From Christensenella sp. UBA3857 (GTDB lineage Bacteria; Bacillota; Clostridia; Christensenellales; CAG-138), in assembly GCA_002392505.1 (NCBI GenBank), contig DGHD01000024.1:1-48020 (forward strand): DNA of 48,020 nucleotides. The letters are read 5' to 3'. Both the position numbers and the translations under genes were made by a program. Positions 1-11,242 of the stretch are shown here, one piece after another. Each line of letters opens with the position of its first letter. Position 1 is the stretch's first letter. Under the pieces are notes generated by a model. The model was given only the letters and a program-made list of their open reading frames with translations. It ran no database searches and was not told the origin of the DNA.

Positions 1-897
1 TTCATGGAGGAGCAGATCAAGGCGGCCGGCATTCCCTGCATCGGCAAGGAAAAGGTCAGCAACATGTATGAACTCAATCCCCAGCGCCTGCGTCAGATGC
101 TCTTCGGCATCGAGCCGGAGGTCAAGGAGCTGCCGGTTCACGCGGTTGCCCGTCCGCCCGCCCTCTGCCCCGGCTGCCCGCATCGCGGCTTCTTCTATAC
201 GATGAGCAAACATAAGGGCAGCATCGTCACCGGCGATATCGGCTGCTACACCCTGGGCGCCGCGGCGCCTCTGAGTGCGGTGGACACCGTGCTGTGCATG
301 GGCGGCGGCTTCTCCGTCGGCGCCGGCATTGCCAAGACCCTCGAGGTGCTCGGCCAGAAGAAAAAGGTCTTCGGCGTGGTGGGCGATTCCACCTTCTTCC
401 ACAGCGGCATGACCGGCGCTGCCGAGATCATCTACAACAAGGCCAACGTCGTCCCCGTCGTGCTGGATAACCACATCACCGGCATGACCGGCCACCAGGA
501 CAACCCCGGCTCCGGCTACAACCTGCTGGGCGAGGTGGCGGCGGCCATTCCGATCGAGAAGGTGCTGGCGTCCTTCGGCTTTGAAAACATCCTCATCGTG
601 GATCCGCAGGATCTCACGGCCATGCAGAAGGCCGTGGACGATGCACTTGCCTCCCAGGTCCCGGCGGCCATCATCTGCCGCCGCCCCTGCCTGCTCATCA
701 AGCGGATGAAGCACGAGAAGGCGCTCTGCGCGGTGGATACGGCGAAATGTATCGGCTGCCGCAAATGCCTGAGCGTGGGCTGCCCGGCCCTGAATTTCAA
801 GAACAAAAAATCCGCCATTGACCCGACGCTCTGCGTCGGCTGCACGGTGTGCGCCCAGGTCTGCCCCGTGGGCGCCATCGCCCGGAAGGAGGACTGA
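1..897 (+). CDS. iorA: Indolepyruvate ferredoxin oxidoreductase, alpha subunit (5' truncated by window)
   Basis: The reading frame is open from base 1, so the N-terminal half lies outside the window; the ATG at base 4 is not taken as a start. The 298 visible residues are the C-terminal part of IorA. They include a thiamine diphosphate binding region (GDIGCYTLG near residue 80, GVVGDSTFFHSGM near 130) and a C-terminal 2[4Fe-4S] ferredoxin domain with CIGCRKC and CVGCTVCAQVCP. The family oxidatively decarboxylates aryl pyruvates, made by transamination of aromatic amino acids, to aryl-acetyl-CoA with reduction of ferredoxin, and is typical of anaerobes. iorB follows after 3 bp, so the two subunits are co-transcribed. 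Confidence 0.95.
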   Translation, partial: FMEEQIKAAGIPCIGKEKVSNMYELNPQRLRQMLFGIEPEVKELPVHAVARPPALCPGCPHRGFFYTMSKHKGSIVTGDIGCYTLGAAAPLSAVDTVLCMGGGFSVGAGIAKTLEVLGQKKKVFGVVGDSTFFHSGMTGAAEIIYNKANVVPVVLDNHITGMTGHQDNPGSGYNLLGEVAAAIPIEKVLASFGFENILIVDPQDLTAMQKAVDDALASQVPAAIICRRPCLLIKRMKHEKALCAVDTAKCIGCRKCLSVGCPALNFKNKKSAIDPTLCVGCTVCAQVCPVGAIARKED

Positions 898-900
898 GCC

Positions 901-1473
901 ATGAAAAAGAGCGTGATTCTCGTTGGCGTGGGCGGTCAGGGCGCGATCCTGACGGCCAAGATCCTGGTCAACGGTCTCATTCGGAAGGGCTATGACGTGA
1001 AGATGTCCGAGGTGCACGGCATGAGCCAGCGCGGCGGCAGCGTTGTCACCTACGTTCGCATGTCGAACGACAAGCCCCTTTATTCCTCCATCGTGGAGCA
1101 GGGTCAGGCGGACGTTGTGCTCGCCTTCGAGAACCTCGAGGCGGTCCGCGCCCTCCCCTACATCAAGGAAGGCGGCACCATGGTCATCAATACGCAGGAG
1201 ATACTCCCCATGCCCGTCATCACCGGCGCGGCGCAGTATCCCGCCAACTGCCTTGAGCGCACCCGCGCGGCATGCAAAACGGTCGAGATCAACGCGGTCG
1301 AGATCGCGCATGAGTGCGGCACCTACAAGGCGGCGAACGTCGTACTGATGGGCGTCCTCGCAAAGAGCCTTCCCTTCTCCGCCGAGGAGTGGAAAAAGGC
1401 GATCACCGCCTGCGTAAAGCCCAAGTTCCTCGACGTTAACCTTCTTGCCTTCGAGAGGGGTTTCAACTACTGA
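901..1473 (+). CDS. iorB: Indolepyruvate ferredoxin oxidoreductase, beta subunit
   Basis: A 190-residue protein of the pyruvate/ketoisovalerate oxidoreductase gamma-domain family. The N-terminal glycine-rich GVGGQGAILTAKIL and the following HGMSQRGGSV segment are characteristic of IorB. It partners IorA in the cytoplasm, acting on indolepyruvate, phenylpyruvate and hydroxyphenylpyruvate. The start lies 3 bp after the iorA stop and a GGAAGGAGG-like Shine-Dalgarno sits inside the end of iorA. The stop overlaps the start of the next gene by one base (TGATG), so translation is probably coupled to the downstream PLP enzyme. Confidence 0.95.
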   Translation: MKKSVILVGVGGQGAILTAKILVNGLIRKGYDVKMSEVHGMSQRGGSVVTYVRMSNDKPLYSSIVEQGQADVVLAFENLEAVRALPYIKEGGTMVINTQEILPMPVITGAAQYPANCLERTRAACKTVEINAVEIAHECGTYKAANVVLMGVLAKSLPFSAEEWKKAITACVKPKFLDVNLLAFERGFNY

Positions 1474-2647
1474 TGAAATACGATTTCACCAAAAAGATCG
1501 ACCGGTTGAACACCGGCGCATATAAGTACGACTTCATGCCCGAGCCCTTAAGGGGTTCGGGCATTGTCCCAATGACGGTCGCCGATATGGAGTTTTCCGC
1601 TCCGCCCAAGGTGAACGAAGCTGTCGCCAAGGCGGCTTTCCACGGCTGTTACGGCTACACCGGCCCGCAGGGCGAGTATCTTGAGGCGGTCAGGCATTGG
1701 CAGAAGACCCGCCACGATTGGGATATAGAGGACGATTGGTACGTCGTCACCAACGGCGTCGTGCAGGCGCTCGGCGTCGCCGTGCGCGCGTTCACGAAAG
1801 AGGGCGACGGCGTCATAATCCAGACGCCCGTCTATCACCCCTTCTACGGCGCGGTCAGGGACAACGGAAGGCGCATCGTCGAGAATCCGCTTATCGCGAA
1901 CAACGGCAGATACGAGATGGACTTTGACGACCTTGAAAAGAAGGCGTCCGATCCCTCCGTCAAAATGATGCTCCTCTGCAGTCCTCACAACCCCATCGGG
2001 CGCGTCTGGACTGCGGACGAGCTTTCAAGGGTCGCCGATATCGCGAAGCGGCACGGTATCCTCGTCGTCAGCGACGAGATACATAACGACCTCATAATGC
2101 CCGGAAATACCCATACGGTATTCGCGAAGGTCCCCGGCGCTTCAGACAACTGCGTCGTCTGCACCGCCATATCGAAGACCTTTAACCTCGCCGGGCTCTC
2201 CTGCTCCAACATATTCGTTCCCAACGCCCTGCTTAAGGAGAAGTTCGCCGAGCAGGCGCACCGGGACGGCTGCGGCTGCGTGCCGTACATCGCAAGGTTC
2301 GCGACCATCGCCGCTTATAACGAGTGCGCCGATTGGCTCGACGAGCTAATAAGCGTGATAAGGAGCAATTACGCGCTCCTTTGCGATTTCATTTCGGAGC
2401 GCCTGCCCGAGTTTACCGTTACGCCTCTTGAAGGCACGTATCTTGCCTGGATCGACATGCGCCCGCTCGGGCTGGATCACAAGGCGCTGACCGAGTTCCT
2501 TGTCGAAAAGGCAATGATCGCCGATAACGACGGCGAAATGTTCGGCTCCGCAGGCGAGGGCTTCAGAAGATGGAACCTCGCGCTGCCCGAAAGCGAGCTT
2601 CATGCCGCGCTTTCAAGGCTTGAAAAAGCAGTTAAAGAATACCGGAA

Positions 2648-2651
<4 letters not shown>
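1473..2651 (+). CDS. PatB/MalY-type PLP-dependent C-S lyase / aminotransferase
   Basis: A 392-residue fold-type I PLP enzyme. The segment SPHNPIGRVWT, the PLP-phosphate region and the Schiff-base lysine in AISKTFNLAG match the PatB/MalY subfamily (cystathionine beta-lyase, cysteine desulfhydrase), which looks like aminotransferases but usually cleaves C-S bonds. The N-terminal pattern FDFTKKIDRLNTGAYKYD also fits this group. Its first base overlaps the iorB stop and its end overlaps the helicase start (ATGA), so it lies inside a tightly packed operon. A role in amino acid or sulfur metabolism beside iorAB is an inference; true aminotransferase activity cannot be excluded. Confidence 0.85.
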
Positions 2652-6896
<4,245 letters not shown>

Positions 6897-6897
6897 G

Positions 6898-7866
6898 ATG
6901 AGGATAGGAAAACTGACAAACGAACAGCTCGACGAGCTGATATTGAAAAAGCTCAAGCATACCCGGAGCGAGGTCGTCTGCGCCCCGAGCGTGGGCGTGG
7001 ACTGCACCGCGGTAAAGCTTGAAAACGGCCTGGCTTCGCTCTCCTGCGATCCCATAACCGCCGCCGGCTCCGACATAGGCCGGCTCACCGTCAACGTCTC
7101 CTGCAACGACGCGGCGGCTTCGGGCGCGGAGCCTATAGGGCTTATGATAACGCTGCTCCTTCCCCCCTCCGTTACCGAGGAGGAGATCGGCGCCGTCATG
7201 GACGAGATAGTCGCCGCGGCGGAGGCGTCCCACGTGGACGTGATCGGCGGGCATACCGAGATCACCCCCGCCGTGAACCGAATCGTAACCTGCGCGACGG
7301 TGATCGCAAAGCCCGTCGGGGAGGATTTCATCTCTCCCAAAGGCATGATGCTCGGCGACGATATCGTCATAACGAAGCACGCGGGGCTCGAGGGCGCGCT
7401 CATAATGGCGGACAAGCTTCCCGCTGACTCCGACGTTCTTTCTGTCGCTGAGCTTGGATCCGTGCGTTCCTTCGCGGAGCTTACGAGCGTCGTCAAGGAG
7501 GGGCTGTATGCCGCGAAAAACGGCGCGCACGCCATGCACGACGTTACCGAGGGAGGCATTTTCGGCGCCCTTTGGGAGATGAGCGCCGCCTCCGGCATTG
7601 GTATCGAATTCGATATCGGCTCCATCCCCGTGCATCCCGTTACACGCAAGCTAAGCGCGTATTACGGCGTGAATCCGTATAAGCTCATCTCAAGCGGGAG
7701 CATGCTCATCGCCTGCAATGACGGCGAAAAGCTCGTTAAGGGCTTAAAGACACTCGGCATAGACGCCGCCGTAATAGGAAAAGCCGTCGATAACGGCGGG
7801 GTCGTCCGCTCGTTCGGCGGCAGGCTCGTCGAACCTCCCGAGGCGGACGAGATCTATAAGGTCTGA
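6898..7866 (+). CDS. AIR synthase-related (HypE/PurM/ThiL-like) ATP-binding protein
   Basis: A 322-residue protein of the PurM/HypE/ThiL superfamily. Features include an N-terminal LSCDPITAAGSDIGRLTVNVSCND region corresponding to the AIR-synthase ATP/Mg site, the conserved VIGGHTEITP, and HDVTEGGIFGALWEM in the C-terminal half. These last two match the HypE-like branch better than PurM. HypE completes carbamoyl-to-cyano conversion for hydrogenase maturation, but no other hyp gene is in the window and the residues HypE needs at its extreme C-terminus are not evident. The substrate is therefore unknown. It follows ligA by 1 bp, is the last gene of the plus-strand run, and is followed by a terminator. 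Confidence 0.8.
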   Translation: MRIGKLTNEQLDELILKKLKHTRSEVVCAPSVGVDCTAVKLENGLASLSCDPITAAGSDIGRLTVNVSCNDAAASGAEPIGLMITLLLPPSVTEEEIGAVMDEIVAAAEASHVDVIGGHTEITPAVNRIVTCATVIAKPVGEDFISPKGMMLGDDIVITKHAGLEGALIMADKLPADSDVLSVAELGSVRSFAELTSVVKEGLYAAKNGAHAMHDVTEGGIFGALWEMSAASGIGIEFDIGSIPVHPVTRKLSAYYGVNPYKLISSGSMLIACNDGEKLVKGLKTLGIDAAVIGKAVDNGGVVRSFGGRLVEPPEADEIYKV

Positions 7867-7890
7867 TAATAAGATAAGCTTAAAAAAGGA

Positions 7891-7919
7891 ACCGGGGACG
7901 ATCCATCCCCGGTTTGTTC
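7891..7919. terminator. Bidirectional intrinsic terminator
   Basis: A stem of ACCGGGGA (7891-7898) with TCCCCGGT (7906-7913), a 7-nt loop, T-rich on the plus side and a run of six T on the minus side. It lies between two convergent genes, so it can end both transcripts. Confidence 0.8.
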
Positions 7920-7938
7920 ATAATATACGGACGAGGCA

Positions 7939-9075
7939 TTACTTGCCGACACTTACATACTCCTCTATCCTTGCGATCTCGTCCTTATTCAATCCGCCCA
8001 TCTCAAGATAGCTCTCTCCGCCCTTTTTAAGATCGAGCGTGTTTATATCCGCGCCTTTTTCGGCGCCGCACATGCAGTACAGGAAATCATACACGTTGCC
8101 GAGTATCGCCTCGTATTTTTCCGGTTCATCTGCTTTGTTCACGTTATAATAATTATCATAGGTGATCATGTAATCGTCGATGATCGACTCTGCGGAAGAT
8201 CCGGACAGCGCAAGCAAAAGCGCGCATACGAAGCCCGTCCTGTCCTTCCCCTCAACACAGTGTATAAGGCACGGTCCGTCAAGCTCCGTCATTGCAAGGA
8301 GCGCCTCCGAAACGGACTTTGCGAACGCCTCGGACCGATAGTTCGCGTTCAAAGCAAGGAGCAGAACGTTCCCCTCCCGGTACAGCGAATCATAGTATTG
8401 AGAAGCGAAGCCCTCCGCAGCGACATAGGAGGCATACTTTTCCTCATTATCGGAGAGGTTGATCACGAATCTTATCCCGGCTTCCTCACATAGGCGGTTC
8501 GCATATGCGGCGCGGCAATGCTGATCGTCGCAGGGTGACGCGGAACGATAGAACTTGTTTTCTTTCAGACCTTCGCCTTTGATCACGCGGAAATTGGCAA
8601 ATATCACGTCCGAAGTGAAATCGTTCCTGTCATCGGAATAGCTCAGCGCAAAAAGTTCCTGTACGTCCTTGTATTTTCCGGCGGCGTTGAGCGTGATCGT
8701 GACGGAAGAGGATCCGGTCATGCCGAACTCCTCCCAAGTGCCGGCGCCGTAATTCCTTGCGATCACCGGATGCGGATACCCCGGATATCCGCAGAGGAGT
8801 ATTTCGCCGACGGGCACGTAATAGCCCGAATAATATGGGATATCCTTAAAGTTTTCTCCGTTATCGAAGGTTATATCGACGCTGTCGCCGAAGCTGAAGC
8901 CCATAGCGTTGAACTCGTCTATCGAAGGACTAATGTATACGTTGCCGAATTCCTCGTCCTTTTCGACTCCGATACTGCCCGTGGATATCTCAGCCTTTTT
9001 TCCGGCGCAGCCTCCGAATGCTGCCGCGATCATAACAGCGGCGAGCAGTAAACAGCACATTTTCTTGATTCTCAC
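7939..9075 (-). CDS. Lipoprotein with tyrosine-phosphatase (CX5R) domain
   Basis: A 378-residue predicted lipoprotein. I chose the GTG at 9075 because AAAGGAGA lies 7 bases upstream and because the protein then begins with a lipoprotein signal peptide (hydrophobic stretch, lipobox ending GGC at Cys23); the frame is open to 9240 but those extra residues precede the signal. The C-terminal domain has the Cys-phosphatase signature HCVEGKDRTGF (Cys273, Arg279) and an upstream FYRSASP motif, as in the Y_phosphatase3 / dual-specificity-like family. About 150 residues of unknown function separate signal and phosphatase. It would act outside the membrane; its substrate (phosphotyrosine protein, phosphoinositide or other phosphate ester) is not indicated. 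Confidence 0.85.
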   Translation of the reverse strand: MRIKKMCCLLLAAVMIAAAFGGCAGKKAEISTGSIGVEKDEEFGNVYISPSIDEFNAMGFSFGDSVDITFDNGENFKDIPYYSGYYVPVGEILLCGYPGYPHPVIARNYGAGTWEEFGMTGSSSVTITLNAAGKYKDVQELFALSYSDDRNDFTSDVIFANFRVIKGEGLKENKFYRSASPCDDQHCRAAYANRLCEEAGIRFVINLSDNEEKYASYVAAEGFASQYYDSLYREGNVLLLALNANYRSEAFAKSVSEALLAMTELDGPCLIHCVEGKDRTGFVCALLLALSGSSAESIIDDYMITYDNYYNVNKADEPEKYEAILGNVYDFLYCMCGAEKGADINTLDLKKGGESYLEMGGLNKDEIARIEEYVSVGK

Positions 9076-9091
9076 GATGTTTTCTCCTTTC

Positions 9092-9103
9092 ACGACCGGT
9101 CGT
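9092..9103. promoter_or_regulatory. Perfect 12-bp palindrome upstream of the phosphatase lipoprotein
   Basis: ACGACCGGTCGT is a perfect palindrome ending 17 bp before the GTG start of the lipoprotein phosphatase and abutting its Shine-Dalgarno. It could be an operator or a small hairpin in the leader. I found no convincing SigA promoter next to it. Confidence 0.4.
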
Positions 9104-9137
9104 TGCATCCATACCGCAGCGCGGCGGCTTAATAAAG

Positions 9138-9170
9138 AAAACCGAGTCAGATACGATCCTTCCCGGTTTT
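9138..9170 (-). terminator. Intrinsic terminator of the trpS operon
   Basis: Inverted repeat AAAACCG (9138-9144) / CGGTTTT (9164-9170) with a long loop, followed on the minus strand by a T-rich tract. It lies just after the stop of the Cys-rich membrane protein. Confidence 0.6.
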
Positions 9171-9179
9171 CCCGCTTCT

Positions 9180-10004
9180 TTACTGTTCCTTTTTCAGCTT
9201 CCTTACCCTTTCCGCGGTGAAGTCCTTCGTCTTCACCCAAAGGCCCTGGAGCTGTTTTTTATGCGTGCAGAGCTTCTCGGTGCAGTTCGCGCATTTAAGG
9301 TAATCGTTAGTGCTTTCGGCGAACCGCTCGGGATGGATGTAGAATGTGATCTCCCACCTTGCGAGCAGAATGATGGACATACCGAGCAGCGTCCACGCAT
9401 AGACGTTTTTGATAAATATGAGCGGCGTGAACATCATCGCGTAGTCCCAGTTGTAGATGCGGCATGCACTGCAGCATTTGTTCTTCATGAACCAGGTCTG
9501 GAATGGACAGAAGAACAGTATGCAGATCATATCGCAAACCGAGTACGCGCAGGACAGAAGCAGCATTATGCCGTCGTCCAGTATCTTCAGCATATAGAGC
9601 GCGCCGAATATGAAATTGAACGCGATCCAGACGAGCGCAACGAGCATTACCGCGTTGTTGTCCTGGATATCTATCTCGGTTTTGCCGGACTTGATATAGT
9701 TCCGTTTGAACTGTTTCTGGCAGCCGGGGCTCTCAAGCTTGGACGGGAAGAAGCGCAGGATCATCTCGACGACGAACACTGCGAATATTATCTTCATATA
9801 AACATGAGAATACTTAAACGGGCTGTACATCGTGATGTTATGGCTTATCTTGCCTATCACGTAAAATGCCAGAGCGGCAAGCAGCAGGCCGGAGCGATAA
9901 ACAAGCTTGATATAATGCATCGTGCTTACCGGAGTAAGCTTGATGCGATCATTTTTATTTGTTTTCGCGCCCTCTTTTGGAGCTTTTTTATCCTTTGCCT
10001 TCAT
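9180..10004 (-). CDS. Integral membrane protein with CxxC pairs, function unknown
   Basis: A 274-residue protein I do not recognise. It has a Lys-rich N-terminus, then about five hydrophobic segments (first near residues 35-55, pairs around 115-160 and 185-215). Three cysteine clusters are striking: CCSAC in a loop after the fourth segment, and CANC plus CTHK close to the C-terminus (ylkCANCTEKLC). These could bind a metal or an Fe-S cluster. It starts 26 bp downstream of the trpS stop on the same strand, behind a weak GGGGGA Shine-Dalgarno, so it is probably transcribed with trpS. No link to tryptophan is visible. Confidence 0.7.
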   Translation of the reverse strand: MKAKDKKAPKEGAKTNKNDRIKLTPVSTMHYIKLVYRSGLLLAALAFYVIGKISHNITMYSPFKYSHVYMKIIFAVFVVEMILRFFPSKLESPGCQKQFKRNYIKSGKTEIDIQDNNAVMLVALVWIAFNFIFGALYMLKILDDGIMLLLSCAYSVCDMICILFFCPFQTWFMKNKCCSACRIYNWDYAMMFTPLIFIKNVYAWTLLGMSIILLARWEITFYIHPERFAESTNDYLKCANCTEKLCTHKKQLQGLWVKTKDFTAERVRKLKKEQ

Positions 10005-10029
10005 CAGAACAAATCCCCCGATGGATCGT

Positions 10030-11019
10030 TTATCTCAAGCCTACGCGGCTGTACGCGAGGTCGAGCGTTTGCTGCGCCTTCTCCTGCGCCTTGCGAGCGC
10101 CCGCTTCGAGCACGCCGTCAAGGTACGCTTTGTCGTCGAGTATGCGGCGGTATTCACTCTGAACAGGCTCCAGCTCGGCAATAACGGCCTCCGCGACGGC
10201 GCCTTTCAGCTTGCCGTAGCCGCAGCCCTCGAAGCATTTGACCGCCTCGTCCATGGTCTTGCCGGTGCACGCGCAGAAGATCGTCAAAAGATTGTTGCAG
10301 CCGAAGCGGCCCTCCTCATAGGCGATGACGGGCTCGCAGTCGGTGACGGCCTTCTTGAACTTCTTTGTGATCACGGCGGGCTCGTCCAGCATGGAGATAT
10401 AGCCGTTGGGGTTGGTATCCGTCTTGCTCATCTTATGCTCGGGATCCTGAAGCCCCATTATGCGCGCGCCGAATTTGGGCATTACGGGTTCCGGCACGAC
10501 GAAAGTCTCGCCGAAGGCGTTGTTGAAGCGTATCGCGATGTTCCTCGCCAGCTCTACGTGCTGCTTCTGATCGTCGCCAACCGGGACCTGATGCGCGCCG
10601 TAAATGAGTATGTCCGCCGCCATGAGCACCGGATAGGTGAAAAGACCGGCGTTGATGTTGTCCGCATGCTTGGCGGATTTATCCTTGAACTGCGTCATCC
10701 TGGAAAGCTCGCCCATGTAAGTGGTGCAGCCGAGCAGCCATGAAAGCTCCGCGTGCTGGGGAACGTGGCTCTGGATAAAGAGCGGGCTCCTCTCGGGATC
10801 TATGCCGCACGCAATCAGAAGCGCCGCCATGGAGCGGGTCTGTGCGCGAAGCTCGTCCGGATCGTTCCTCACGGTAAGGGCGTGCATGTCCGCGACCATA
10901 TAATAGCAGTATTTATCGTCCTGCTGCATGAGCTTCCAGTTGCGGAGAGCCCCTATGTAATTGCCCAGCGTGGGAATGCCCGTGGGCTTGATGCCGCTCA
11001 AAATGATCTTCTTTTCCAT
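10030..11019 (-). CDS. trpS: Tryptophanyl-tRNA synthetase
   Basis: A 329-residue class Ic aminoacyl-tRNA synthetase, the normal length. The HIGH-equivalent lies in GIKPTGIPTLGNYIGAL near residue 9-25 and the KMSKS loop reads KMSKTD near residue 193. It charges tRNA-Trp; a tRNA-Trp(CCA) gene is present at 41.76 kb. The start ATG has AAGGAGGGTTCTT just upstream. No T-box leader is visible: the promoter sits only about 50 bp before the start, leaving no room for one. Confidence 0.96.
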   Translation of the reverse strand: MEKKIILSGIKPTGIPTLGNYIGALRNWKLMQQDDKYCYYMVADMHALTVRNDPDELRAQTRSMAALLIACGIDPERSPLFIQSHVPQHAELSWLLGCTTYMGELSRMTQFKDKSAKHADNINAGLFTYPVLMAADILIYGAHQVPVGDDQKQHVELARNIAIRFNNAFGETFVVPEPVMPKFGARIMGLQDPEHKMSKTDTNPNGYISMLDEPAVITKKFKKAVTDCEPVIAYEEGRFGCNNLLTIFCACTGKTMDEAVKCFEGCGYGKLKGAVAEAVIAELEPVQSEYRRILDDKAYLDGVLEAGARKAQEKAQQTLDLAYSRVGLR

Positions 11020-11069
11020 TAAGAACCCTCCTTTTTTGCGCCCCTTTCAGAGCAAATGTATTTCCTGCA

Positions 11070-11098
11070 TTTATACCACACAGGAAGGAAAATGTCAA
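11070..11098 (-). promoter_or_regulatory. SigA-type promoter of trpS
   Basis: On the minus strand TTGACA (11093-11098) is followed by a 17-bp spacer and TATAAA (11070-11075). The leader to trpS is short. Confidence 0.8.
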
Positions 11099-11165
11099 GC
11101 CCCGAAAAGAACGGAACCTATTATAATATATTACGTACAAACACCGTTTTTTTCACCTCCCCTCA

Positions 11166-11194
11166 TTGTTTTTGGCGCCAAAAAGCGTTACAAT
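11166..11194 (+). promoter_or_regulatory. Likely SigA promoter of the dockerin 5'-nucleotidase
   Basis: TTGTTT, a 17-bp spacer containing TTGGCGCCAA, then TACAAT. It is about 50 bp before the start codon of the downstream gene. Confidence 0.6.
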
Positions 11195-11242
11195 CAGTAT
11201 ATGGAAAAAACCCCGAAAAGCTTTTCTTAAAGGAGTAACACT

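Noticed and set aside
11020..11240. T-box leader in front of trpS
   Set aside because: The consensus promoter ends about 50 bp from the start codon, leaving no room for a T-box, and no T-box sequence or terminator was seen.
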